Shown here in pieces: positions 7,058-16,479 of a stretch of 38,557 nucleotides of DNA (position 1 is the first letter of the stretch; each line of letters starts with the position of its first letter). The notes beneath the pieces were generated by a model. It ran no database searches. It saw only the letters and a list, made by a program, of their open reading frames with translations, and was not told where the DNA came from. Source of the stretch: Acidobacteriota bacterium (GTDB taxonomy: Bacteria; Acidobacteriota; Thermoanaerobaculia; Gp7-AA8); contig JAOBAU010000350.1 of assembly GCA_025463165.1 (NCBI GenBank), positions 1-38,557 on the forward strand. Reading direction: 5' to 3'. Position numbers and translations under genes: made by a program.

Positions 7058-8059
7058 ATGCCGCCTGCCGACACTCCTCTCCCGGCCGAAGCGGCGGCGC
7101 TGCTGCGCGAATGGCTGGGTGAGGAGTGGACGGCGCGGCCGCTGGCCGGCGATGCGTCGGTCCGGGCGTATTACCGGATCGCGGCGTCGGACGGAAAGAC
7201 GTTCGTCCTCGCGTGGTACCCGGAGGAAGTGCGCACCGACGTGCATCGCAACCTCGAAGCGCACGATGCCGTCGTCGAGCACGCGCGCATTCCGCGGGTC
7301 GTGCGCCACGACGCCGCGGCCGTGCTGCAGCAGGACGTCGGCGATCGGACGCTGTTCGACATCCTGCACGAGGACCGCGACGAAGGGGTGCGGCTCTACG
7401 AATCGGCGATCGAGCTGCTCGTTGATTTCCAGCACGCCGGCGTTCGTGAGGTGAACCCGCGCTTCACGGCGGAGTTCTTCCTGAACGAGCTGGCCATGAC
7501 GCGCGAGTTCTACGTCGAGAAGCTGATGGAGACGCCGCGCGCAGTCAGCGAGAGTCTCATTAATCCGTTTCGAAAGCTGGCCGAAAAAGCTGCCTCGCAT
7601 CCGTACGTTCTTTGTCACCGTGATTTTCACGGCCAGAATATCCATCTGTTTAATGAGCAGCTTTACGTGATCGACTTTCAGGACATGAGAATGGGGCCGG
7701 ACACATATGACCTCGCTTCGCTCCTGCGCGATCGCGGCGTCGGCGAGATCCTCGGCGACGCCACCGAGGAAGCGATGATCGGGCGCTATCGCGAGTTGCG
7801 TGAAGGCGACGACGGCATGCGCCGCCGCTACTTCGAAACGCTCCTGCAGCGTTCGCTGAAAATCCTCGGCACCTTCTCGCGTCAGCCGCTCGAGCGCGGA
7901 AAGATGCACTACCTCGATTTCATCCCGGCGACGCTCGACAGCGTTCGCCGTTGTCTCGCGGAACTGCCCGGCCATCGCGAGATCGCCGAGCTGTTTCCGA
8001 TGAGTTTCTCGCTCGGTGACGCGCGTGATCGAGCGATCCATTACCATTCGCGCCTTTAG
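7058..8059 (+). CDS. Aminoglycoside-phosphotransferase-fold kinase, AmgK-like (COG3178 type)
   Basis: A 333-residue protein with the APH/choline-kinase fold. The catalytic loop is CHRDFHGQNI (about residues 187-196), with the base Asp and a downstream Asn, followed by the metal-binding VIDFQDMRMGPDTYDLASLL. The DFQD...GP...YDL...LLRD pattern is characteristic of AmgK and its relatives. AmgK phosphorylates the anomeric position of N-acetylmuramic acid or N-acetylglucosamine in the peptidoglycan recycling shunt. The usual MurU nucleotidyltransferase partner is not adjacent, so the substrate is not certain. The gene begins two bases after the cyclophilin stop and has no separate strong ribosome-binding site. 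A generic sugar kinase is the main alternative. Confidence 0.8.
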   Translation: MPPADTPLPAEAAALLREWLGEEWTARPLAGDASVRAYYRIAASDGKTFVLAWYPEEVRTDVHRNLEAHDAVVEHARIPRVVRHDAAAVLQQDVGDRTLFDILHEDRDEGVRLYESAIELLVDFQHAGVREVNPRFTAEFFLNELAMTREFYVEKLMETPRAVSESLINPFRKLAEKAASHPYVLCHRDFHGQNIHLFNEQLYVIDFQDMRMGPDTYDLASLLRDRGVGEILGDATEEAMIGRYRELREGDDGMRRRYFETLLQRSLKILGTFSRQPLERGKMHYLDFIPATLDSVRRCLAELPGHREIAELFPMSFSLGDARDRAIHYHSRL

Positions 8060-8067
8060 GAGCAGCA

Positions 8068-9080
<1,013 letters not shown>

Positions 9081-9081
<1 letters not shown>

Positions 9082-9479
9082 TGCCGAAGCCGCCGTTCCG
9101 CCCGTCGTTCCTCGCGGGAGTCGCGCACTTCAACGCGCGCGAGTTCTGGGAGGCGCATGAATCGTGGGAGGAACTGTGGCTCGAAGCGGAGTCGGAGCTG
9201 CATCAGTTCCTGCAGGGGCTGATTCAGCTCGCCGCGGCGTATCACCACATCAAACGCGGCACGTTTCGCGGCGCGGTGCGACTCATCGACGCCGCGCTCG
9301 CGAAGCTCGCGCCGTTTCCGCCGCGCTTCTGCGGCATCGATCGGACGGAAGCGGAGTCGGCGGCTCGGCGCGACCGCGAGCGAGCGGCGCGCGCGGAGTC
9401 GCTTGTTGTGAGCGACTACCCGAAACTCGCACTTATTGATGAAAAGGCGTCATCAATCCCGCCGCGCGACGACTGGTGA
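9081..9479 (+). CDS. DUF309 family protein
   Basis: A 132-residue protein of the DUF309 family. The signature is FNAREFWEAHESWEELWL (about residues 13-30) followed by FLQGLIQLAAAYHH (about 38-51). The conserved His, Glu and Trp residues of this helical bundle are all present. The biochemical function of the family is unknown. It starts with GTG overlapping the last base of the isocitrate dehydrogenase stop, so it is translated as part of that operon. An Arg-rich stretch lies at about residues 90-110. Confidence 0.85.
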
Positions 9480-9538
9480 TGGGATACAATTTGTGCGGCC
9501 AACCCCAACGCAAAACTCACGACCGAGGATCCGACGAT

Positions 9539-10570
9539 ATGCAGGAAATCGATCAGCGGGACAGGGAGCTCTTAGGCGCTCTGCAGGGTGAGATTCCGCT
9601 CGTCTCCACGCCGTTTGCCGTCATCGGACAGATGATCGACATGTCGGAGAAAGAGGTCATCAAGCGAATCGAACGACTGCGTCGCGAGGGGCTGGTGCGG
9701 CAGTTCGCCGCGCAGTTCGACATGCGCGCGCTCGGGTATCGCTCGTGCCTCGTCGCTGCGAAAGTCAACGCCGATCGGATCGATGAAGCGGCCGCGGCCA
9801 TCAGCCTGCATCCCGGAGTTACGCAGAACTACCGTCGCAATAACGACTTCAATCTGTGGTTCACGATCGCCGTTTCGCCTTCTTCGCGGATCGGGCTCGA
9901 AAAGACCATCGAGCTCCTCGGCGACGAAGCGGGCTGCGACATCGTTCGCCCTCTGCCGACGATGAAACTCTTCAAGACGTCGGCAGGCGACGGCAGCGAG
10001 CATCACGTCAATGATGAACAGCATGGCGACGAGCGTTACGTGCCGCTCACGCCGCTCGAGACCGAATGCGTTCGTCTGCTGCAGCACGAGCTGCCGCTGC
10101 AGCCGCGGCCGTTCGAAGGGTTGGCGAAGAGCGGCACCGCCGGCGCCGACGAACTGCTCTCCACCGCGAGACTGCTCGTGAAGCGCGGCCAGATTCGCCG
10201 CTTCGGCGCGATCGTTCCGACGCGTCGTCCCGGTTTCTCCGCGACGGCGATGGGCGTCTGGATCGTTCCGGCCGAGCGCGCCGATGAAGTCGGCCAGCTG
10301 ATGGCGCAGAACCGCGCCGTCTCGCACTGCTACCTTCGTCCGACGTACAGCGACTGGCCGTACAACCTCTACACGACCGTGCACGGCCGCTCCATCGACG
10401 AGTGCGAATCGATCATCAACGATCTCGCCATCGACACCGGCATCGAGCAGAAGCAGACGCTCTATCCGGTGAAGGAGTACAAGAAAGCGCGCGTGATGTA
10501 CTTCGCGGCCGACGCCGACGAGTGGGAAACGCTGCACGGCGCGGCAGTCGCGGCGACCGCGGCCTCGTAG
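9539..10570 (+). CDS. Siroheme decarboxylase, fused two-domain (AhbA/AhbB or NirD/NirL type)
   Basis: 343 residues in two homologous Lrp/AsnC-like halves: a helix-turn-helix-like segment (about 1-60) plus RAM-like domain, then a second copy from about residue 170. The N-half has YRRNNDFNLWFTI; the C-half has RPTYSDWPYNLYTTVHG and ends with KEYKKARVMYF. These are hallmarks of siroheme decarboxylases rather than DNA-binding Lrp regulators. They remove the acetate carboxyls of siroheme to give didecarbosiroheme, feeding either heme d1 or the alternative (archaeal/sulfate-reducer type) heme b route. I chose ATG at 9539 because GAGGA (9525-9529) lies at proper spacing; an upstream in-frame start at 9476 is less likely. 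No other heme gene is in the window. Confidence 0.88.
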   Translation: MQEIDQRDRELLGALQGEIPLVSTPFAVIGQMIDMSEKEVIKRIERLRREGLVRQFAAQFDMRALGYRSCLVAAKVNADRIDEAAAAISLHPGVTQNYRRNNDFNLWFTIAVSPSSRIGLEKTIELLGDEAGCDIVRPLPTMKLFKTSAGDGSEHHVNDEQHGDERYVPLTPLETECVRLLQHELPLQPRPFEGLAKSGTAGADELLSTARLLVKRGQIRRFGAIVPTRRPGFSATAMGVWIVPAERADEVGQLMAQNRAVSHCYLRPTYSDWPYNLYTTVHGRSIDECESIINDLAIDTGIEQKQTLYPVKEYKKARVMYFAADADEWETLHGAAVAATAAS

Positions 10571-10573
10571 CGC

Positions 10574-11380
10574 TTACTGCGGCGTGATCAACGAGACGCG
10601 CTGCGTGGCGTTGTTCGTCACGCTGATGAACGACCAGTAGCGCAGTCCCGCCGTGACCGGCTCGATCTCCACACGCACGTTGCCGCGTCCGGTGAAATTC
10701 GCCGTCAGGTTCGGCAGCTCCGCGTATGCCGGGTTGTCGCTGAACGCCGTCGCACTCGGAATCGTTGCCACGCCGCCGGCCGGTGTCAGCGAAAGCGTTT
10801 GCTCGAAGAGCTTCGTGTTGTCGGCGGAGAACATCCGGACGATGACATCGCCGCGACCGGTCGGTGAGCTCGCGCCGTAGATGCGAAGCTGCGCGCGCGT
10901 CGCGGTGCTCGTCGGAACTTCGAGGAGCTCGGTCGTCGTCGAGGAGAAGTCGCGCTCGCGCACGACCGGCAGCTCGACGAAATCCGCAGGCTGCGACCAC
11001 TCGCGCAAACGAAGCGCGAAACTGATCGTCGCGGCGTGCTCTTTGTCGACGTAGAGGAAGACGCCGGGATTCGCCGGATTCTGATAGTCGCGGCTCGGAC
11101 GAATGTGAAATGTCTGCCCGCTCGCCAGCGCAGTCGGCTCGATGCCCTCGCCGGTTCTCTGAAACGCGAGCGCCTGCGAAGCGCCGCCGTTCCGGCCTGT
11201 GAACTCCGTCTCCCACAGCGAGCCGTTCGCGCCCGGCACGATCTGGATCGAGTACATCGGCACGAGGAGTTGTTCGTACTTCGCGCGGTCGAGCTCGATG
11301 TTGACCGGCTCAACGGCGAACGCGGCAAGCGACAGGAAAAACGCGACGACCACTGCGACGGCGTTGCGCATGACAGGCAT
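10574..11380 (-). CDS. Secreted protein of unknown function
   Basis: A 268-residue protein with a clear signal peptide (MPVMRN, then a hydrophobic run ending AAFAVEP). No family was recognised. The mature part is rich in Thr, Ser, Val and Asn, with alternating hydrophobic residues, suggesting an all-beta fold such as two Ig-like or jelly-roll domains. No catalytic motif is evident. The start at 11380 is favoured by GGGGAAG six bases upstream; an internal Met at 11371 would also keep the signal. It runs divergently from the MutS-like gene, with only 17 bases between start codons. It is convergent with the siroheme decarboxylase, whose stop is 3 bases away. Confidence 0.75.
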   Translation of the reverse strand: MPVMRNAVAVVVAFFLSLAAFAVEPVNIELDRAKYEQLLVPMYSIQIVPGANGSLWETEFTGRNGGASQALAFQRTGEGIEPTALASGQTFHIRPSRDYQNPANPGVFLYVDKEHAATISFALRLREWSQPADFVELPVVRERDFSSTTTELLEVPTSTATRAQLRIYGASSPTGRGDVIVRMFSADNTKLFEQTLSLTPAGGVATIPSATAFSDNPAYAELPNLTANFTGRGNVRVEIEPVTAGLRYWSFISVTNNATQRVSLITPQ

Positions 11381-11397
11381 TGTAAGCTTCCCCGCCC

Positions 11398-12930
11398 GTG
11401 CAGCCGTTCGGACAGCGCAAAGTCGCCGAGCGCGACATGGACGACATCGCTCTCTACCACCGTGCGCGCATCGAGCGCGATGGCGGAGATGCGGTCGATG
11501 AGCGGACGTGGTCCGATCTCGATCTCGACCTCGTGTTCGCCGAGGTCGATCGATGTGAGAGCGCGGTGGGACAGCAGTTTCTGTATCACCTGCTGCGCAC
11601 GCCAACGCTCGATACGAAACGGCTCGACGACTTCGACGAGCTCGCCGATCGGCTCGCGCGCGACGACCAAGCGCGCACCGCGATCGCGAAGTTGCTCGAG
11701 CGTCTCAATCGCGCGAAAGCGTTCTATCTGCCGAATCTTTTTCTGCTGCCGCTGCCGTGGCGTCCACGGTTTCGGTGGCTCTTTCCGCTGCTGACGTTTC
11801 TCGCGGTCGCCAGCGTCGCCGGTATCTTCATCGTGCCGCAAATGCTGTTCGTCGCCATCGCGATCTTTGCCGTGAACATCGGCATCGAGATGACGTTTCG
11901 CCGCCGCATCTACGAATACGTGCGGCCGCTGCGCGTGCTCGATTCGCTCCTCCGTACCGCGCGCGCCGTCGCGCAGATCCCCGTCGTCCGCGAACGTTTC
12001 CCGCAACTCGCCGCTGACGTCGCCGCGCTGCGTCCGCTCACGCGCTCGACCGTCTGGCTGGCGCTCGAGCGCGAAGGATTCGACGATCCGACGACGATCC
12101 TCTGGCAGTACCTCAACATGTTCTTCCTCGCCGACGTGAATGCGTTCGCGGCGAGCTTCGCGGCGCTCGAAGAAAAGCGCGACGTCGTGGAACGAGTGTT
12201 CAACGCCGTCGGCACGCTCGATGCCGCGATCTCCGTCGCATCATTTCGCGAGGGCGCCGAATTCTGGAGCCGGCCGCTCTTCACGCCGCGTGCGAAAGCG
12301 CTCGAAGCGATCGACGCCGCACATCCGATCATCGCCGAGCCGGTGCCGAACTCGATTCACATCGAACAGCGCAGTGTCCTCGTGACCGGCTCGAACATGT
12401 CGGGCAAAACGACGTTTCTGCGCACCATTGGCGTGAACGCCCTGCTCGCGCAATCGATCGCTACGACGCTGACGCGCGGCTGGCGCGCGCCGCTGCTCCG
12501 CGTGCAAAGCTCGATCGGACGCGGCGACGATCTGTCGCTCGGCAAGAGCTATTACCTCGCCGAAGTGGAGCGCGTCGCCACGCTCGTGCGCGACAGCGGC
12601 GGCGACATCCAGCATCTCTTCATCATCGACGAGATCTTCCGCGGCACGAACACGACCGAGCGGATCGCGGCCTCGCGCGGCGTGCTCGAATATCTGAATC
12701 GCGGCGACGATCTCGTGTTCGTCGCCACGCACGACGTGGAACTCATCGAGCTCCTCGGCGACGCGTACGAATCGCATCACTTCCGCGAGTTGATCGAAGG
12801 CGACGAGCTGCGATTCGACTACCGCATCCAGCCCGGCCGTTCGTCGACGCGGAACGCCATCGCGCTGCTGGAGCTGATGAAGTTCCCGCAGGAGATCGTG
12901 GAAGCAGCGAAGAAAACTCTGAGCCTGTAG
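11398..12930 (+). CDS. Membrane-anchored MutS-like ATPase
   Basis: A 510-residue protein with a MutS domain V ATPase in the C-terminal 200 residues. The Walker A is GSNMSGKTTFLR (about 330-341), there is a long spacer with DDLSLGKSYYLAEV, the Walker B is IIDEIFRGTNTTER (about 411-424), and the H-loop is ATHD. The mismatch-recognition and connector domains of MutS1 are absent. Instead there is a short helical N-terminus and two adjacent membrane segments (about 128-147 and 149-166). It therefore belongs to the poorly studied group of membrane-bound MutS-like ATPases and is unlikely to do ordinary mismatch repair. The start is GTG at 11398; ATG at 11437 is an alternative, and neither has a strong ribosome-binding site. 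Confidence 0.88.
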   Translation: MQPFGQRKVAERDMDDIALYHRARIERDGGDAVDERTWSDLDLDLVFAEVDRCESAVGQQFLYHLLRTPTLDTKRLDDFDELADRLARDDQARTAIAKLLERLNRAKAFYLPNLFLLPLPWRPRFRWLFPLLTFLAVASVAGIFIVPQMLFVAIAIFAVNIGIEMTFRRRIYEYVRPLRVLDSLLRTARAVAQIPVVRERFPQLAADVAALRPLTRSTVWLALEREGFDDPTTILWQYLNMFFLADVNAFAASFAALEEKRDVVERVFNAVGTLDAAISVASFREGAEFWSRPLFTPRAKALEAIDAAHPIIAEPVPNSIHIEQRSVLVTGSNMSGKTTFLRTIGVNALLAQSIATTLTRGWRAPLLRVQSSIGRGDDLSLGKSYYLAEVERVATLVRDSGGDIQHLFIIDEIFRGTNTTERIAASRGVLEYLNRGDDLVFVATHDVELIELLGDAYESHHFRELIEGDELRFDYRIQPGRSSTRNAIALLELMKFPQEIVEAAKKTLSL

Positions 12931-12990
12931 GCACGTGCACCGCACCGGTCCGGCATCGTTCTTGGACTTCACCGCACCGGAGGTTGTGCA

Positions 12991-13845
12991 ATGACTGATT
13001 TTGCGTTGCCCGCGGCGGCTGAGGCCGGTCACCGCAATCGGAACTTCGGACTCGTGGCGTTCGGCATCGTCCAGCTCGTCCTTGGCGCCGCGACCGGCGT
13101 GCTCGCGCTCGCCGTCAGCGCGTCTGACTCGCCGGCGCCGGAGCTCGCTTCGAACATCGTCCTCTTCGGAACGGCCACCCTCTACTTCTTCGCCGCCGGA
13201 ATCGGCTCGATTCGCGGCCGCCGCTGGGCGCGCGCACTGAGCGTCGCGGTCACCGCGATCTGGCTCGCGATCGGAACCATCGCCACGCTCGTGACGCTGA
13301 CGGTCGGCCCGGGCTCCGCATCACTGCTGCGCTACCTCGTCGCCGGCATCATCGTGCCGCTCGCACTGCTTCTCTTCTATCGCTCGCGCGACGTCGGTGT
13401 CACCTGCGATCTCCGCGATCCCGAACCGCGCTGGACCGATCGCGTCCCGCTGGCGGTGCTCGCCGTCGTCCTCGTGATGGCGTTCAGCTCCGTCACGCTC
13501 CTCGCAAACCTCGGCAACGCATCCGCGCAATTGCCAGCCGCGTTGCACGGCGCGCCGGCCGGCATCGCCGTCTTCGCGATGGCGCTGCTGTTCGCATATC
13601 TCGCGCTGCAGCTCTATCTGCTGAAGCAGTCGGCGTGGTGGACGACGATGATGCTGCACGTCCTCGGCGCGATCGCCGCGGTGGCATCGCTGATGACCGG
13701 CAGCGGCGTGAGACTCGGCGCGCTGTGGGCGATCATGATCGCCGCGTGGCTCGCGTACGCCGTCTTCCTCGTGCGGATTCGGCGCTACTTCATCGGCGTG
13801 CTGCCGCGCACGCGCGCGGCAGACACGCGACGAAACGCTATCTGA
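12991..13845 (+). CDS. Polytopic membrane protein of unknown function
   Basis: 284 residues with about seven to eight predicted membrane helices, at about 20-42, 52-72, 80-103, 110-130, 150-170, 185-210, 217-235 and 240-258. The helices are separated by short Arg-rich cytoplasmic loops such as RGRRWARA. No transporter or enzyme motif was recognised. The start is well supported by GGAGG at the right distance. It follows the MutS-like ATPase by 60 bases on the same strand. Its 3' end overlaps the convergent parvulin gene by 8 bases (13838-13845). Confidence 0.7.
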   Translation: MTDFALPAAAEAGHRNRNFGLVAFGIVQLVLGAATGVLALAVSASDSPAPELASNIVLFGTATLYFFAAGIGSIRGRRWARALSVAVTAIWLAIGTIATLVTLTVGPGSASLLRYLVAGIIVPLALLLFYRSRDVGVTCDLRDPEPRWTDRVPLAVLAVVLVMAFSSVTLLANLGNASAQLPAALHGAPAGIAVFAMALLFAYLALQLYLLKQSAWWTTMMLHVLGAIAAVASLMTGSGVRLGALWAIMIAAWLAYAVFLVRIRRYFIGVLPRTRAADTRRNAI

Positions 13846-14782
13846 TGTTTTCCGGGTAGACGCTGATCTTGCTGGCGTTGCGCAGCTCGTTGGTGAGCTT
13901 CGTGACCGCCTCGACGATCTCGGCGGAACGGGCCGCGATGATTCCTTCGCGGATCTTCGGTCCGGCCACATCGAACGGCTGCACGCCGGCGGCGCGCTTG
14001 TCCTCGACAAGGATCAGGTGATAGCCGAATGGAGTCTCGACGACACCGCTGATCTTGCCGATCGGCAGCGACCACGCGGTCGTCTCGAACGTCGGATCGA
14101 GCTGTCCCTTGCCGACGTAGCCGAGGTCTCCGCCGTCAGCGGCGGCGCCATCTTCGGAGTACTGCTTGGCGGCGGCTTCGAATGCACGCGACGTCGCGCG
14201 CAGTCCCATCTCGTCATTCGCGTTGTGAAGCGTTGCGACATTGAGCTCCATCGCCACGCGCTTGATCAGTTCGATCGCCTGCTCCTTCGACTTCGGCCGC
14301 GGGCCGGCGCCGTTCGGCAGGATGACGATGTGGCGAATGCGAAGCTGCTCCGGCGTCTCGTAGTCCTTTTTGTTCTCTTCGTAGAACTTGAGGACTTCTG
14401 CATCGGTGACGATCTGCGGCGAAACGACGTCGCGGACGTATCGATCGAAGAGCACCGATTCTTTCGCCGCTTCAATGTCGGCCTGCACGTCGGCGCGCTT
14501 GTCGAAGCCGCTCTTCAGCGCTTCCTGCACGAGCAGCCGCTTGCGCAGATAGTTGTCGAGGAACGCGGACTTTCCGCCGTTCTTCTCATACTGCTCGCGG
14601 CGCGCCGGGCTGACCGTCGCCCAGAGCGCATTGAGCTTGTCGGCGGTGATGACCTCGCCATTGATCGCGGCGACGGGACGCGAGCCGGGCGACGTCGATG
14701 CCGGTGCTGCAGGTGCGGCGTTCTGCGCGGCCATCGGCAGCGCGAGCGCCAGGAAAAGCATCGTGGTGCTGAATCTCTTCAT
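13838..14782 (-). CDS. Parvulin-type peptidyl-prolyl isomerase (SurA/PrsA-like)
   Basis: A 314-residue secreted chaperone-isomerase. A signal peptide (MKRFSTTMLFLALALPMAAQ) is followed by a Pro/Ala linker and a SurA-N-like helical domain starting VAAINGEVITADKLNALW. The parvulin domain runs from about residue 160 to 270, with the conserved RIRHIVI strand, FEAAAKQYSEDGAAADGGDLGYV and the TPFGYHLILVED ending. It should help outer-membrane or secreted proteins fold in the periplasm. The start at 14782 is set by GGAGG five bases upstream and by the signal peptide. It is the third prolyl isomerase gene in the first 15 kb. Confidence 0.9.
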   Translation of the reverse strand: MKRFSTTMLFLALALPMAAQNAAPAAPASTSPGSRPVAAINGEVITADKLNALWATVSPARREQYEKNGGKSAFLDNYLRKRLLVQEALKSGFDKRADVQADIEAAKESVLFDRYVRDVVSPQIVTDAEVLKFYEENKKDYETPEQLRIRHIVILPNGAGPRPKSKEQAIELIKRVAMELNVATLHNANDEMGLRATSRAFEAAAKQYSEDGAAADGGDLGYVGKGQLDPTFETTAWSLPIGKISGVVETPFGYHLILVEDKRAAGVQPFDVAGPKIREGIIAARSAEIVEAVTKLTNELRNASKISVYPENIR

Positions 14783-14984
14783 GAATCCTCCGGAGGACGG
14801 GAGTAGGACGTCGCGAGAGCACAGAGGTTTCGCGACTCGCTGACCAACAGGCGGGAACGGCGGGAGCATTCCGGAGCGGACGCGACGGCGCCGCCGTGCG
14901 AAAATCATCCGCACGAGATTTCCTCGTCAAGACCACGCGCAGCAGATTGCGGAAAAGGGGAGACGAGGGAGGGAGCGCAACCGA

Positions 14985-15034
14985 TCCGCAGGTGCGGAAA
15001 AACCTGCGGAAAAGATGCGGGCTTTTTCGCCCGC
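14985..15034 (+). promoter_or_regulatory. Double-hairpin leader upstream of dnaB
   Basis: Two consecutive perfect hairpins sit in the 285-base gap before dnaB. TCCGCAGGT (14985-14993) pairs with ACCTGCGGA (15002-15010), and GCGGGC (15017-15022) pairs with GCCCGC (15029-15034). They end 33 bases before the dnaB ATG, which has no obvious Shine-Dalgarno sequence. A leader-level control element or a transcription pause is possible. The rest of the gap (14783-14984) holds the divergent start region of the parvulin gene, and nothing else was recognised in it. Confidence 0.45.
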
Positions 15035-15067
15035 GCCAAACCGGTCTGAGAATCCGTCACCGTTCCG

Positions 15068-16465
15068 ATGGCCACTGCACAACTTGATGTCGTCCTCGAC
15101 AGACCTCTGCCCCAGAACCCGGAGGCGGAGCGCGCCGTGCTCGGCGCGATTCTGTTCAACAACAACGCGTTCTATCGCGTCGTCGGAACGATTGATACCG
15201 ACGACTTTTTCAAAGACGCGCATCGCACGATCTTCGCGACGATGCGTGCGCTCGCGGAAGAATCGCGCGAAATCGATCTGATCACGCTGAAGAACGAGCT
15301 CGCCAAACACGGCACGCTCGATCAGATCGGCGGACCGGGTTACATCGCGTCGCTCGTCGACGGAATCCCCGACATCGCGAACGTCGAGCGCTACGCGAAG
15401 ATCGTGAAAGAGAAGTCGACGCTGCGCCGTCTCGTCGTGATGGGCAACTCCGTCATGCGCGCCGCGCTCGACGCGCCCGGCGAACCTGGCGATGTGTTGA
15501 ACATCGCCGAGAAATCGATCTACGAGATCGCCGAGGGGAACATCGACAAGGGATTTGTCGTGCTCGAGAAGATCACGCGGACGAACATGACCGCGATCGA
15601 GCAGATGCAGGGCTCCGGAAAGCTCATCACCGGCATCCCCACCGGCTACGACCGCTTCAACGAATTCACGTCGGGCTTTCAGCCGCAGGATCTGATCATC
15701 ATCGCCGCCAGTCCATCGATGGGTAAGACGTCGTTCATGATGAACATCGCGGAGTCGATCGCGATCCCGGGACGCGACGGCCAGCCTCGCAACGGCGGCC
15801 AGCGGCTGCACTCGGTGGGCGTCTTCTCGCTCGAAATGTCGAAGGAGCAGATCGGCCTGCGCATCCTGTCGTCGGAGTCAGGCGTTTCGAATCATCTGAT
15901 CCGCGCCGGAATGTTGAGCGAGCGAAACTGGCGCGAGCTTGCTGACGCGTCGGCGCGACTGTCGAAAGCGAAGATCTACGTCGACGACACGCCGGGCATG
16001 GACATCATGGAGATGCGCGCGAAGGCTCGCCGCCTGAAGATGGAGGTTGGCCTCGACATGGTGATGGTCGATTACCTTCAGCTGATGTCGGTGAAGGGAA
16101 AGGTCGAGTCGCGCAACCAGGAAATCTCGCAGATCTCGCGCGGACTGAAAGCGATCGCGAAAGAGCTCAACTGTCCGCTGATCTCGCTGTCGCAGTTGTC
16201 GCGTCGTCCCGAGCAGCGGATGGGCGACCATCGCCCGCAGCTCGCCGATCTCCGTGAGTCGGGCTCGATCGAGCAGGACGCCGACCTCGTCTGCTTCATC
16301 TACCGCGACGAGGTGTACAACAAGGAGACGGAAGAGAAAGGGATCGCCGAGATCATCATCGCCAAACAGCGCAACGGTCCGATCGGCGATTTCAAACTCG
16401 TCTTCCGCCACGACATCACGAAGTTCTTCAACTACGAGCCGCAGCCGGATTACTCGCCGGAGTAG
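15068..16465 (+). CDS. dnaB: Replicative DNA helicase DnaB
   Basis: The 465-residue hexameric helicase that unwinds DNA at the replication fork. The N-terminal domain begins LPQNPEAERAVLGAILF. The RecA-like domain shows GIPTGYDRFN, a Walker A of ASPSMGKTSF (the usual family form is ARPSMGKTA, so the Arg is Ser here), FSLEMSKEQIGLRIL, a Walker B-like MVMVDYLQLM, and DLRESGSIEQDADLV. A hydrophilic insertion of roughly 14 residues (about 236-250) rich in Gly, Arg, Asn and Gln separates the Walker A helix from the next strand. Overall length is normal. The start is chosen from family alignment. REP-like copy 1 follows 14 bases after the stop. Confidence 0.97.
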   Translation: MATAQLDVVLDRPLPQNPEAERAVLGAILFNNNAFYRVVGTIDTDDFFKDAHRTIFATMRALAEESREIDLITLKNELAKHGTLDQIGGPGYIASLVDGIPDIANVERYAKIVKEKSTLRRLVVMGNSVMRAALDAPGEPGDVLNIAEKSIYEIAEGNIDKGFVVLEKITRTNMTAIEQMQGSGKLITGIPTGYDRFNEFTSGFQPQDLIIIAASPSMGKTSFMMNIAESIAIPGRDGQPRNGGQRLHSVGVFSLEMSKEQIGLRILSSESGVSNHLIRAGMLSERNWRELADASARLSKAKIYVDDTPGMDIMEMRAKARRLKMEVGLDMVMVDYLQLMSVKGKVESRNQEISQISRGLKAIAKELNCPLISLSQLSRRPEQRMGDHRPQLADLRESGSIEQDADLVCFIYRDEVYNKETEEKGIAEIIIAKQRNGPIGDFKLVFRHDITKFFNYEPQPDYSPE

Positions 16466-16479
16466 CGCGAGCGCAACGG

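Noticed and set aside
9539-10570. Lrp/AsnC transcription factor
   Set aside because: The two-domain length and the RPTYSDWPYNLYTTVHG and KEYKKARVMYF signatures fit siroheme decarboxylases better than DNA-binding Lrp proteins.
10416-11216. Long minus-strand frame overlapping the siroheme decarboxylase and the secreted protein
   Set aside because: Arg-rich shadow translation of GC-rich coding DNA; the secreted-protein frame has a signal peptide and ribosome-binding site instead.
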